A DNA stretch of 64,000 bases from positions 1-64,000 of the forward strand of contig NZ_JAMTCG010000010.1 of the NCBI RefSeq assembly GCF_024171725.1, given 5' to 3'. The notes below the pieces were generated by a model, which ran no database searches, was not told where the DNA came from, and saw nothing but the letters and a program-made list of their open reading frames with translations. Numbering within the stretch: the stretch's first letter is position 1; each line of letters starts with the position of its first letter. This DNA is from Williamsia serinedens (GTDB lineage Bacteria; Actinomycetota; Actinomycetes; Mycobacteriales; Mycobacteriaceae). Shown here one piece after another: positions 33,864 to 41,305 of this stretch. A program made the position numbers and the translations under genes.

Positions 33864-33939
33864 CACCGCCGAGGGTAGGTGCGGTGCGGCGCCGCCCCGA
33901 TGCTGGTGGCGCCGCCTGTGATGGAGGACACTGGCCGTC

Positions 33940-35565
33940 ATGGCCGACACCCATTCCGTGTTCAACCAGGTCCCGCCGTTCGTCGGGCACAACCCCGCCG
34001 ACCACCCGGCGCTCACCGAGGCCCTCGTGCGCGAGGGCGGCGAGTGGGGTCTCGGCGAGGTGCAGGCGCTCGGCGCGTTGGCGGGCACCGAGGAGGCGAT
34101 GCGCTGGGGCGACCTCGCCGACCGCAACCGTCCCGTCCTGCACACCCACGACAAGTTCGGGCACCGCGTCGACGAGGTCGAGTACGACCCCGCGTACCAC
34201 CAGCTGATGCGGACGGCGACCGAGCACGGCCTGCACTCGGGACCGTGGACCGACCACCGTCCGGGCGCGCACGCGGTGCGGTCGGCGAAGCTCGCCGTGT
34301 GGAACGTCGAGGCCGGTCACCTGTGCCCCATCTCGATGACCTACGCGGTGGTGCCCGCGCTGCGCCACGCGCCCGACCTGGCCGCCGTCTACGAGCCGCT
34401 GCTCACCACACGCGACTACGACCCGGTCCTCGCCGTCCCCACGAGCAAGCGCGCGCTGACCGCGGGGATGTCGATGACCGAGAAGCAGGGCGGGTCCGAC
34501 GTCCGCGCCAACCAGACGTCGGCGACGCCGAACGGCGACGGCACGTACACGATCGTCGGCCACAAGTGGTTCACGTCGGCACCGATGAGCGACTTCTTCC
34601 TCACCCTCGCCCAGGCGCCCGGGGGCCTGTCGTGCTTCTTCGTGCCGCGCGTCCTGCCCGACGGCACCCGCAACCGGCTGCGGCTGCAGCGTCTGAAGGA
34701 CAAGCTCGGCAACCACGGCAACGCGTCGTCGGAGATCGAATACGACGACGCCACAGGGTGGCTGGTCGGCGAGGAGGGCCGCGGCGTGCGGACCATCATC
34801 GAGATGGTCAGCCTCACCCGACTCGACTGCGCCGTCGCGAGCGCGTCGGTGATGATGACCGGGCTGTCGCGCGCGATGCACCACGCGCAGCACCGCAGCG
34901 CGTTCGGGGACTACCTCATCGACCAGCCGCTGATGCGGAACGTGTTGGCGGACCTCGCGATCGAGGCCGAGGCCGCGATCGCCGTGTCGATGCGGATGGC
35001 CGGGGCGACCGACGCCGCCGAGCGCGGCGACGAACGGGAGGGCCTGATCCGGCGGATCGGGTTGCCCGCCACCAAGTACTGGACGTGCAAGCGGGCGCCG
35101 GCGTTCGCGGCCGAGGCGATGGAGTGCCTCGGCGGCAACGGCTACATCGAGGACTTCGGCATGGCCCGGCTGTTCCGTGAGTCGCCGCTCGCCGGGATCT
35201 GGGAGGGGAGCGGCAACGTCAGCGCGTTGGACATGTTGCGTGCGATGGCGACCGCTCCGAAGTCGGTGGAGGCGATCACCGACGAACTCGACTCCGCGCT
35301 GGGTCTCGACGAGCGCTACGACGCGCACGTCGCGTCGATCAAGTCGCAGCTCGGCGACCTCGAGCACGTGGTGATCGGTGCGCGCCGACTCGCGGAGTCG
35401 CTGTGCGTCGGCCTGCAGGGTGCGCTGCTGCTCCGCCACGGGCACCCCGCGGTGGCGGAGGCGTTCGCGGCGACGCGTCTCGCCCGGAACTGGGGCAGTG
35501 CCTTCGGCACCCTGCCCCCGGGCCTCGACCTCTCGCCGATCCTCGAGCGCGCCCTGGTCAAGTAG
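33940..35565 (+). CDS. AidB-like acyl-CoA dehydrogenase family flavoprotein
   Basis: 541 residues, longer than ordinary acyl-CoA dehydrogenases and with the AidB layout: an extended N-terminus ('FNQVPPFVGHNPADHPALTEAL'), 'LCPISMTYAVVPAL', 'GMSMTEKQGGSDVRANQT', 'WFTSAPMSDFFL', 'ECLGGNGYIEDFGMARLFRESPLAGIWEGSGNVSALDMLRA', and a C-terminal helical domain. E. coli AidB belongs to the alkylation response and binds DNA and FAD. Whether this copy does the same is unproven; no Ada box is evident. It is divergent from the amidotransferase gene. Confidence 0.9.
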   Translation: MADTHSVFNQVPPFVGHNPADHPALTEALVREGGEWGLGEVQALGALAGTEEAMRWGDLADRNRPVLHTHDKFGHRVDEVEYDPAYHQLMRTATEHGLHSGPWTDHRPGAHAVRSAKLAVWNVEAGHLCPISMTYAVVPALRHAPDLAAVYEPLLTTRDYDPVLAVPTSKRALTAGMSMTEKQGGSDVRANQTSATPNGDGTYTIVGHKWFTSAPMSDFFLTLAQAPGGLSCFFVPRVLPDGTRNRLRLQRLKDKLGNHGNASSEIEYDDATGWLVGEEGRGVRTIIEMVSLTRLDCAVASASVMMTGLSRAMHHAQHRSAFGDYLIDQPLMRNVLADLAIEAEAAIAVSMRMAGATDAAERGDEREGLIRRIGLPATKYWTCKRAPAFAAEAMECLGGNGYIEDFGMARLFRESPLAGIWEGSGNVSALDMLRAMATAPKSVEAITDELDSALGLDERYDAHVASIKSQLGDLEHVVIGARRLAESLCVGLQGALLLRHGHPAVAEAFAATRLARNWGSAFGTLPPGLDLSPILERALVK

Positions 35566-35570
35566 CCCGC

Positions 35571-35738
35571 CGTTCGTCGGGCACTCGGAGCCGTTCGTCG
35601 GGCACTCGGAACCCCTCGTTGGGCACTCGCAGCCGTTCGTTGGGCACTCGGAACCCTTCGTTGGGCAGTCGGAACCCCTCGTTGGGCAGTTGGAGCCCGT
35701 CGTTGGGCAGTTGGAGCCGTCGGGTGGGCGCTGTCGGC
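35571..35738. repeat. 21-bp tandem array, family B, 8 exact units
   Basis: Eight units at exact 21-bp steps (35571, 35592, 35613, 35634, 35655, 35676, 35697, 35718). Consensus CGTTCGTTGGGCACTCGG followed by AGC or AAC, drifting towards GGGCAGTTGG in the last units. It lies between two genes on the same strand and stops six bases before the hexamer of the downstream promoter. Confidence 0.95.
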
Positions 35739-35743
35739 GCGGT

Positions 35744-35749
35744 TACCGT
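35744..35749 (+). promoter_or_regulatory. -10 element of a probable leaderless transcript
   Basis: TACCGT ends five bases before the ATG at 35755, so transcription would begin at or next to the start codon. There is no ribosome site before that ATG. Confidence 0.45.
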
Positions 35750-35754
35750 GTGAC

Positions 35755-36669
35755 ATGAGCAGCGCAGAGGTGACCGTCGTCGGGGCCGGGATGTCGGGGG
35801 CGGCGTGCGCCGCGGAGCTCGTCCGCGTAGGAGTCGCCGTGCGCGTCCTCGACCGTGGGCGGGCGCCCGGCGGCCGGATGGCGTCGCCGACGCTGCATGA
35901 CCGGCGCGTCGACGTCGGGGCCGGGTACTTCACCGTGCGCGACAACGGCTTCCAGGCGGTCGTCGACGACTGGCAGGCTCGAGGACTCGCGCGTCCGTGG
36001 ACCGACACGTTCGGTGTGCTCTCACCGGACGCGGCCCCGTCGACGAAGTCGGGACCGACCCGCTGGGCCACCGACGGTGGACTTCGCTCACTCGTCCGCG
36101 ACGTCCTCGGGGACATCGCCGTGGAGACCGCCGACCTCGAGTCGCTGCCCGACGGGCACGTCGTCGTCGCGATGCCCGATCCGCAGGCCGCTCGACTGGT
36201 CGACGTACCGGACACCGTCGACTACGAGCCCGTCATCGCCGTCGTCGTCGGATTGGACGGGGGTCTCGACCTGCCGTTCGCCGATGCGGCCTTCGTCAAC
36301 GACCACCCCGACGTGTCCTTCCTCGCCGACGACGGCTCGCGACGTGGGGACGGCGCGCCGGTGCTCGTCGCGCACACCACGCCCGACCGTGCGCGACAGC
36401 ACCTCGACCATCCGGACGGTGCGGTGCCGGTGGTCGTGGACGCTCTGCGCGGACTCCTGGGTGTCGGCGACCCGGCGTGGACACACGCGCATCGGTGGAC
36501 GTTCGCGAAGCCGGCGTCGCAGCACGACGTCTCGTGCCACCTGGCCGTCGACGGTGATCGCGTCGTCGGTCTCGCCGGCGACCAGTGGTGCCCTCAGGGT
36601 GCGCCGCGTGTCGAGAGTGCGTGGCGGTCGGGCGTCGACCTCGCCGCGGCACTGCTCCCGCGCCTCTGA
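35755..36669 (+). CDS. Renalase-like FAD/NAD(P)-binding oxidoreductase
   Basis: 304 residues. The N-terminal FAD-binding GAGMSG (10-15) is followed by 'LDRGRAPGGRMAS' and 'RVDVGAGYFTVRD', the pattern of renalase-type flavoproteins, which oxidise isomeric dihydronicotinamides. The C-terminal 'GLAGDQWCPQGAPRVESAWRSGVDLAAALL' closes the FAD site. The gene is isolated between two 21-bp arrays in opposite orientations and probably has a leaderless mRNA. Confidence 0.82.
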   Translation: MSSAEVTVVGAGMSGAACAAELVRVGVAVRVLDRGRAPGGRMASPTLHDRRVDVGAGYFTVRDNGFQAVVDDWQARGLARPWTDTFGVLSPDAAPSTKSGPTRWATDGGLRSLVRDVLGDIAVETADLESLPDGHVVVAMPDPQAARLVDVPDTVDYEPVIAVVVGLDGGLDLPFADAAFVNDHPDVSFLADDGSRRGDGAPVLVAHTTPDRARQHLDHPDGAVPVVVDALRGLLGVGDPAWTHAHRWTFAKPASQHDVSCHLAVDGDRVVGLAGDQWCPQGAPRVESAWRSGVDLAAALLPRL

Positions 36670-36671
36670 GC

Positions 36672-36830
36672 GCCCACTCGACCGCCCCAACCGCCCAACG
36701 AACGGCTCCAACCGCCCAACGAACGGCTCCAACCGCCCAACGAACGGCTCCAACCGCCCAACGAACGGCTCCAACTGCCCAACGAACGGCTCCAACCGCC
36801 CAACGAGCGGCTCCGGGTGCCCAACAGACG
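36672..36830. repeat. 21-bp tandem array, family B in reverse orientation, about 7 units
   Basis: Units start at 36685 (20 bp), 36705, 36726, 36747, 36768, 36789 and 36810, with a diverged piece before them that resembles the 33.1-kb variant. The minus-strand consensus is CGTTCGTTGGGCGGTTGG plus AGC. It is the mirror orientation of the array at 35571, on the other side of the renalase-like gene, and lies between convergent genes. Confidence 0.95.
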
Positions 36831-36841
36831 GCGGGTGACAG

Positions 36842-37327
36842 TCAGCGGGGGATGAACAGGCCCCGGAAGGTGGCGGTGTCGTCGGCGGACCACCCGAGGC
36901 GGTCCCAGGTCGCCGTCACCGACAGCACCGCGTAGGCCGACGTCGGGAAGTGGCCGATCTCGGCGTCCGGGTCGAGCGTGCGTGCGGTCATCGGCATGCC
37001 GGGTTCGTGCCCGACGACGAGGACCGTCGACGCGTCCTCCGGCACGTGCAGCCGCACCGCCTCGAGGATCTGCTCGGGCATCCCCCCGTACACGTCCTCG
37101 ACGAACGCGACGCTCGCCGCGTCGACTCCTGTCCGCTCCAGCGTCTGCCGGGTCCGCGTCGCCGTCGAACAGACGACCGCGTCGGCGACGACCCCGTCGC
37201 GGCGCATCCACTCGCCGGCGAGTGCGGCCTCGCGTCGCCCGCGGTCGGCCAGCGGCCGGTCGTGGTCGGACACGCCGTCGGGATACCCCGACTTCCCGTG
37301 CCGCATCAGCACCAGGGTGCGGGTCAT
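36842..37327 (-). CDS. sixA: SixA-type histidine phosphatase
   Basis: 161 residues from the ATG at 37327. It is a small histidine-phosphatase-superfamily protein with the phosphohistidine motif 'LMRHGKSG' (Arg9-His10-Gly11), 'DHDRPLADRGRREA', 'VCSTATRTRQT' and the second catalytic His in 'VVGHEPGM'. SixA proteins dephosphorylate phosphohistidine on signalling or PTS proteins. Its start overlaps the stop of the small upstream gene (ATGA). Confidence 0.9.
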   Translation of the reverse strand: MTRTLVLMRHGKSGYPDGVSDHDRPLADRGRREAALAGEWMRRDGVVADAVVCSTATRTRQTLERTGVDAASVAFVEDVYGGMPEQILEAVRLHVPEDASTVLVVGHEPGMPMTARTLDPDAEIGHFPTSAYAVLSVTATWDRLGWSADDTATFRGLFIPR

Positions 37328-37611
37328 GCCGAGCGACGCCCGGCGTCCGGAGCGGTGCGCCGCCCTGCGCGGCGCAGAGCCGTCGCCGTCGCGCGCCACG
37401 CCGCGGCCTCCTGCTCGAGGTGGCAGGCGGTCTCCTCGTCGTCGACGTCACGGGCGAGGTCGGCCTCGCGCCGGAGTTCGACGTCCTCGTCGAGCGCGAA
37501 CGCGACGAGCTCGGCGCGAGCGGGGACGCTGTCGAGGGCGGCGCGGATCTGCGACTGCGACAGCGTCGCGAGCAGCTCCAGCTCGCGGATGAGAGCACCG
37601 TCATCAGGCAT
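37324..37611 (-). CDS. Small uncharacterised protein co-translated with SixA
   Basis: 95 residues from the ATG at 37611. The sequence is highly charged and predicted helical ('LIRELELLATLSQSQIRAALDSVPARAELVAFALDEDVELRREADLARDVDDEETACHLEQEAAAWRATATALRR'). I do not recognise a family. The 4-bp overlap with sixA suggests a functional pair. Confidence 0.7.
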   Translation of the reverse strand: MPDDGALIRELELLATLSQSQIRAALDSVPARAELVAFALDEDVELRREADLARDVDDEETACHLEQEAAAWRATATALRRAGRRTAPDAGRRSA

Positions 37612-37746
37612 GTCGACCACGGTAGGACGACGGTCGGACACGAGGGAAACACCCGGCGCGGCGCGGCGCGAAGTCGTGCGTCTGAGAGTTGCGTGAGGAT
37701 TCCCCAGGCCGTCGGTCGCCGACTGTCGAGCACCGTTCTGGGCCAG

Positions 37747-37752
37747 TACCGT
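37747..37752 (+). promoter_or_regulatory. -10 element of a probable leaderless transcript
   Basis: TACCGT is followed by exactly seven bases and the ATG at 37760. There is no Shine-Dalgarno sequence. Confidence 0.5.
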
Positions 37753-37759
37753 TGGCCGG

Positions 37760-38647
37760 ATGCACCTGATCCTGCCCGCGGCCCTGGCCGTGGCGTCGGC
37801 GCTGCTGGTGGCCACCGGCACGCTGGTCCGGCAGCGATCGTCGACGCCGTCCGGCGGCATCACGAGGCGCTGGTGGCTCGGCGTCGCGATCGCGGCCGTC
37901 GGGTTCTTCCTCCAGGCGGCCGCGTTGTCCCTGGGGACGCTGCTGCTGGTGCAACCGCTCATCGTCCTCTCGGTGCTGTTCGCGCTGCCGATGGAGGCCC
38001 ACCTCGACCACCGCAGGCTGAGCTTCGCAGAGTGGAAGTGGGGCATCGTCCTCACCCTGTGCATCGCGGCGTTCGTGTTGATCACCATGCCCACCCCGGC
38101 CAAGCACACCCTGGACCCGGGAATCCTCGCCGGGACGATCGTCACGGTCGTGGTGGTGCTCGCGGGGCTGGTGATCGGCGCGCGTCTGGTGTCGCTGCAC
38201 TATCGAGCGCTGCTGTACGGGTCCGCCTCGGGTCTGCTGACCGGTGTCCAGTCGTTCCTGGTCAAATCGGTGACGACGCAGTTCGGCGACGGGCTCGCCC
38301 GACCCTTCACCCACCCCGAGATCTACCTGATCCTCGTCGTCGCCGGAGCGTCGGTGGTCACCCAACAGCTGGCCTTCGCCGCGCACGACCTGCAGACCTC
38401 GTTCCCTGCGATGACGGTGATGGAGCCGGCCGTCGCGATGGCGCTGGGCGTGCTGCTGCTCGGCGAACGCGCGAACGTCGACGTCGTCGAGGGCGTCGTC
38501 GTCGGGGTCGTCCTGCTGACCATGGGGTACGCGGTGGTGGTGCTGGCCAAGTTCGCCGCCGAGCGCGAGACCGAGTTCGAGACCCACCCCGACCACGACG
38601 CGCCGTCACCCGCGCTGAGCCCTGCCGCACGCGCGCCCGACCGTTAA
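37760..38647 (+). CDS. DMT-superfamily membrane transporter, first of a tandem pair
   Basis: 295 residues with about nine membrane segments, of the drug/metabolite transporter type found in Actinobacteria. Shared with the next gene are 'LLVQPLIVLSVLFALPMEAHLDHRR' and 'LQTSFPAMTVMEPAVAMALGVLLLGE'. The substrate is unknown. It ends in an acidic, Pro-rich cytoplasmic tail. The TAA stop is part of the next gene's -10 hexamer. Confidence 0.82.
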   Translation: MHLILPAALAVASALLVATGTLVRQRSSTPSGGITRRWWLGVAIAAVGFFLQAAALSLGTLLLVQPLIVLSVLFALPMEAHLDHRRLSFAEWKWGIVLTLCIAAFVLITMPTPAKHTLDPGILAGTIVTVVVVLAGLVIGARLVSLHYRALLYGSASGLLTGVQSFLVKSVTTQFGDGLARPFTHPEIYLILVVAGASVVTQQLAFAAHDLQTSFPAMTVMEPAVAMALGVLLLGERANVDVVEGVVVGVVLLTMGYAVVVLAKFAAERETEFETHPDHDAPSPALSPAARAPDR

Positions 38648-38650
38648 CCT
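38645..38650 (+). promoter_or_regulatory. -10 element of a probable leaderless transcript, overlapping a stop codon
   Basis: TAACCT includes the upstream TAA stop and is followed by exactly seven bases and GTG at 38658. The second transporter could thus have its own start site as well as read-through. Confidence 0.45.
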
Positions 38651-38657
38651 CGATCCA

Positions 38658-39527
38658 GTGCACACGTGGATCCCCGCAGTCCTCGCGATCGGCGCCGCCG
38701 CGCTGATCGCTCTGGGCACCGTGCTGCGACAACGGGCCTCCTGCACCGGTGGCGCCATCTCCGTCATGTGGACGGTGGGTGCCGCGGTCGCGCTGCTCGG
38801 CTTCGGGTTGCAGGCCGGCGCTCTCGGCCTCGGATCCATCCTGCTCGTCCAGCCGATCGTCGTGCTCGCGGTGCTGTTCGCCCTGCCCATGGAGGCCGTG
38901 CTCGACCACCGACGCCCGACCCGCCACGAGTGGGGGTGGGGTGGCGTGCTGGTCGTCTGCGTCGGTCTGTTCCTCCTCCTGGCCGACCCGAAAGAGGTCG
39001 ACCGCCGCCCCGACCACCTGCTGATCGCGGGCACCGTCGTCGCGGCCATCGCCCTGCTGATCGGTCTCGTCGTCGTCGCGGAGAAGGCGGACGACCACTA
39101 CCGCGCCCTCTGCTACGGACTGGTGGCCGGCACGCTGTTCGGCATCGGTGCGTTGCTGGTGAAGGCTGTCGTCTACCAGGCCCTGCACGACCCGCTGCAC
39201 CTGTGGTCGCGTCCCGAGGCCTACCTGTTCGCGGTCGTCGCCGTCGGCGGCATCGTCGCGCAGCAGCGCAGTTTCGTCGCCGGTGAGCTGCAGACGTCGT
39301 TCCCCGCGATGACGGTCATGGAACCGGCCGTCTCCATGGCGCTGGGTGTCACCCTGCTGGGCGAGTCGGTGCGCGTCGGTTGGTGGCAGAACGGGCTCAT
39401 GGTGGTGGCGTTGGCCGTGATGGTCGTCGCGGTCGTCGTCCTCGCCCGCATCTCCGCGATTCGCGGGACCGGTGACGCAACCACCCCCGAGGCGGTGACA
39501 ACCCCGCGCGTCCGTAGCAGTGTGTGA
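38658..39527 (+). CDS. DMT-superfamily membrane transporter, second of a tandem pair
   Basis: 289 residues, a paralogue of the preceding gene along its whole length (the same 'LLVQP', 'FALPMEA.LDHRR' and 'LQTSFPAMTVMEPAV' motifs), with about nine membrane segments. It starts at GTG 38658. The pair probably arose by tandem duplication and might work as a heteromer; that is inference. It ends with a 4-base overlap into the next flavoprotein gene. Confidence 0.82.
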   Translation: MHTWIPAVLAIGAAALIALGTVLRQRASCTGGAISVMWTVGAAVALLGFGLQAGALGLGSILLVQPIVVLAVLFALPMEAVLDHRRPTRHEWGWGGVLVVCVGLFLLLADPKEVDRRPDHLLIAGTVVAAIALLIGLVVVAEKADDHYRALCYGLVAGTLFGIGALLVKAVVYQALHDPLHLWSRPEAYLFAVVAVGGIVAQQRSFVAGELQTSFPAMTVMEPAVSMALGVTLLGESVRVGWWQNGLMVVALAVMVVAVVVLARISAIRGTGDATTPEAVTTPRVRSSV

Positions 39528-40966
39528 GGGTGACCGATCCCCAGAACGCCGCCACTGACCCCGACACCTACGACGTGATCGTCCTCGGCGGTGGTGCCGT
39601 CGGGGAGGTGGCCGCCCAGTTCGCCGTCGCGAACTCCGACCGGACGGCCGCCATCGTCGAGAACCAGCTGCTCGGCGGCGAGTGCTCGTACTGGGCGTGC
39701 ATGCCCAGCAAGGCGCTGCTGAGACCGCTGGAGGTCGCGAACACCGCCCGCCACCTCGACGGGATCACCGTCGCGGGCGGCGTCGACGCCACCGCGCTGA
39801 TGAACCGCCGCGACACCTGGGTGAGCCACTACTCCGACAGCTCGCAGCGGAAGTGGGCGTCGGACACCGGGATCGACGTCGTCACCGGCACCGGTCGACT
39901 GGCAGGGGAGAGGACCGTCACCGTGGAGACCGGCGACGGGCCGCGCACGCTGCACGCCCGTCACGCCGTCGTCGTCGCGACCGGCAGCACCGCGTCGATC
40001 CCCGACATGTTCGCCGACGTCGCCCCGTGGACCTCGCGGGACGCGACCGGCGTCCGGGAGGTGCCGGAGTCGCTGATCGTCGTCGGCGGCGGTGTCGTCG
40101 CCTGCGAGGCGGCGACGTGGATGAGCGCGCTCGGCAGCACCGTCACCATGCTGGTCCGCAGCACCCTGCTCGGCAGCCTCGACGACTTCGCCGGCGAGGC
40201 CGTGGCCGAGGCGCTGCGCGATGCCGGCGTCGAGATCCGCCTCGGCGTCGACATCACCGAGGCCCGCCGGGAGTCCGTCGACGACGCCGGTGGCGCAACG
40301 GGCGTCCCGCACGGCGGGCCGGTCACCGTGACCGTCGACGGGCAGGAGATCACCGCCGCGGAGATCCTCGTCGCCGCCGGGCGGCACCGCACCGTCGACG
40401 ACATCGGCCTCGACACCGTCGGCGTGACCGACCCGTCGCAGGTGTCCGCACCGGAGGGCTACGACGGCGTCGACTGGCTGTACTCCGTCGGCGACGCGTC
40501 GTTCGGTCCCATGCTCACCCACTGGGGGAAGTACCAGTCGCGCATCGTCGGTCAGCGCATCGCCGCGATCGCCGAGGGACGCACACCGCCGACGGTCCCG
40601 GCCGACCCGCCGGTGCCGCAGGTGGTGTTCACCGATCCGGAGGTCGCGTCGAGCGGGCTGTCGGAGAAGGAGGCGCGCGCGACGTACGACAGCGTCACGG
40701 TGATCACGAAGCCGATCACGGCGGCCGCCGGGGTCGGACTGCTGCGGGACGACGCGTCCGGGACGGCGCAGATCGTCGTCGACGACGCCACCCGCACGCT
40801 GGTCGGTGCGACGTTCGTCGGGCCCGAGGCGGGCGAGCTCATCCACGCCGCCACGGTCGCGATCGTCGGGAAAGTCACCGTCGACGACCTGTGGCACGCC
40901 GTGCCCAGCTACCCGACGCCCGCCGAGATCTACCTCCGACTGCTCGAGGGGTACTTCGGCTACTGA
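39524..40966 (+). CDS. Pyridine-nucleotide-disulfide oxidoreductase (Lpd/mercuric-reductase-like)
   Basis: 480-residue flavoprotein. FAD motif GGGAVG (22-27); the redox-site motif is 'GGECSYWACMPSK', keeping C-X4-C (Cys54, Cys59) but not the usual GGTCxNxGC. NAD(P) motif GGGVVA (~185), 'LYSVGDAS' for FAD, and the C-terminal dimer motif 'HAVPSYPTPAEIY' with the His-Glu pair that acts as base in this superfamily. It starts at GTG 39524, overlapping the transporter stop; a GTG at 39530 is also possible. The substrate is unknown. Confidence 0.85.
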   Translation: MRVTDPQNAATDPDTYDVIVLGGGAVGEVAAQFAVANSDRTAAIVENQLLGGECSYWACMPSKALLRPLEVANTARHLDGITVAGGVDATALMNRRDTWVSHYSDSSQRKWASDTGIDVVTGTGRLAGERTVTVETGDGPRTLHARHAVVVATGSTASIPDMFADVAPWTSRDATGVREVPESLIVVGGGVVACEAATWMSALGSTVTMLVRSTLLGSLDDFAGEAVAEALRDAGVEIRLGVDITEARRESVDDAGGATGVPHGGPVTVTVDGQEITAAEILVAAGRHRTVDDIGLDTVGVTDPSQVSAPEGYDGVDWLYSVGDASFGPMLTHWGKYQSRIVGQRIAAIAEGRTPPTVPADPPVPQVVFTDPEVASSGLSEKEARATYDSVTVITKPITAAAGVGLLRDDASGTAQIVVDDATRTLVGATFVGPEAGELIHAATVAIVGKVTVDDLWHAVPSYPTPAEIYLRLLEGYFGY

Positions 40967-40978
40967 GCGGCCACGGCG

Positions 40979-41188
40979 TCAGTCACCCAGGCGGAAGCCG
41001 AGTTTCAGCGTGACCTGGAAGTGCGCCACCCGTCCGTTCTCGATGTGACCGCGGGTCTCGGTGACCTCGAACCACTCCAGGTTGCGGACGGTCTCGTTCG
41101 CCTTGGCGATCGCGGTGTGGATCGCGTCGTCGGTGCTGGTGGTCGACGACCCGACGACCTCGGTGACCCGGTACACGTGATCGCTCAT
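40979..41188 (-). CDS. Dodecin family flavin-binding protein
   Basis: 69 residues with the dodecin pattern 'VYRVTEVVGSSTTSTDDAIHTAIAKANETVRNLEWFEVTETRGHI' and 'VAHFQVTLKLGFRL'. Trp39 is the residue that stacks on flavin. Dodecins form 12-mers that store or buffer FMN/FAD. AGGAG precedes the ATG. It is next to flavoprotein genes on both sides. Confidence 0.93.
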   Translation of the reverse strand: MSDHVYRVTEVVGSSTTSTDDAIHTAIAKANETVRNLEWFEVTETRGHIENGRVAHFQVTLKLGFRLGD

Positions 41189-41305
41189 GGCATCTCCTGA
41201 CTCGCGGTGGCAGTGCCCCCGACGCTATGCGGGCTGGTCACCGACAGGTCGGGTTTGCGCCGACGTGATCGGATCGGAATGCGCGGTTCCCACAGGGCAA
41301 GCGCG

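Noticed and set aside
35571-36837. Repeats such as PFVGHSE and RTAPTAQ read as repeat proteins
   Set aside because: 21 bp is a multiple of three, so any frame gives heptad repeats. No start, ribosome site or conserved frame supports translation, and the arrays are strictly intergenic.
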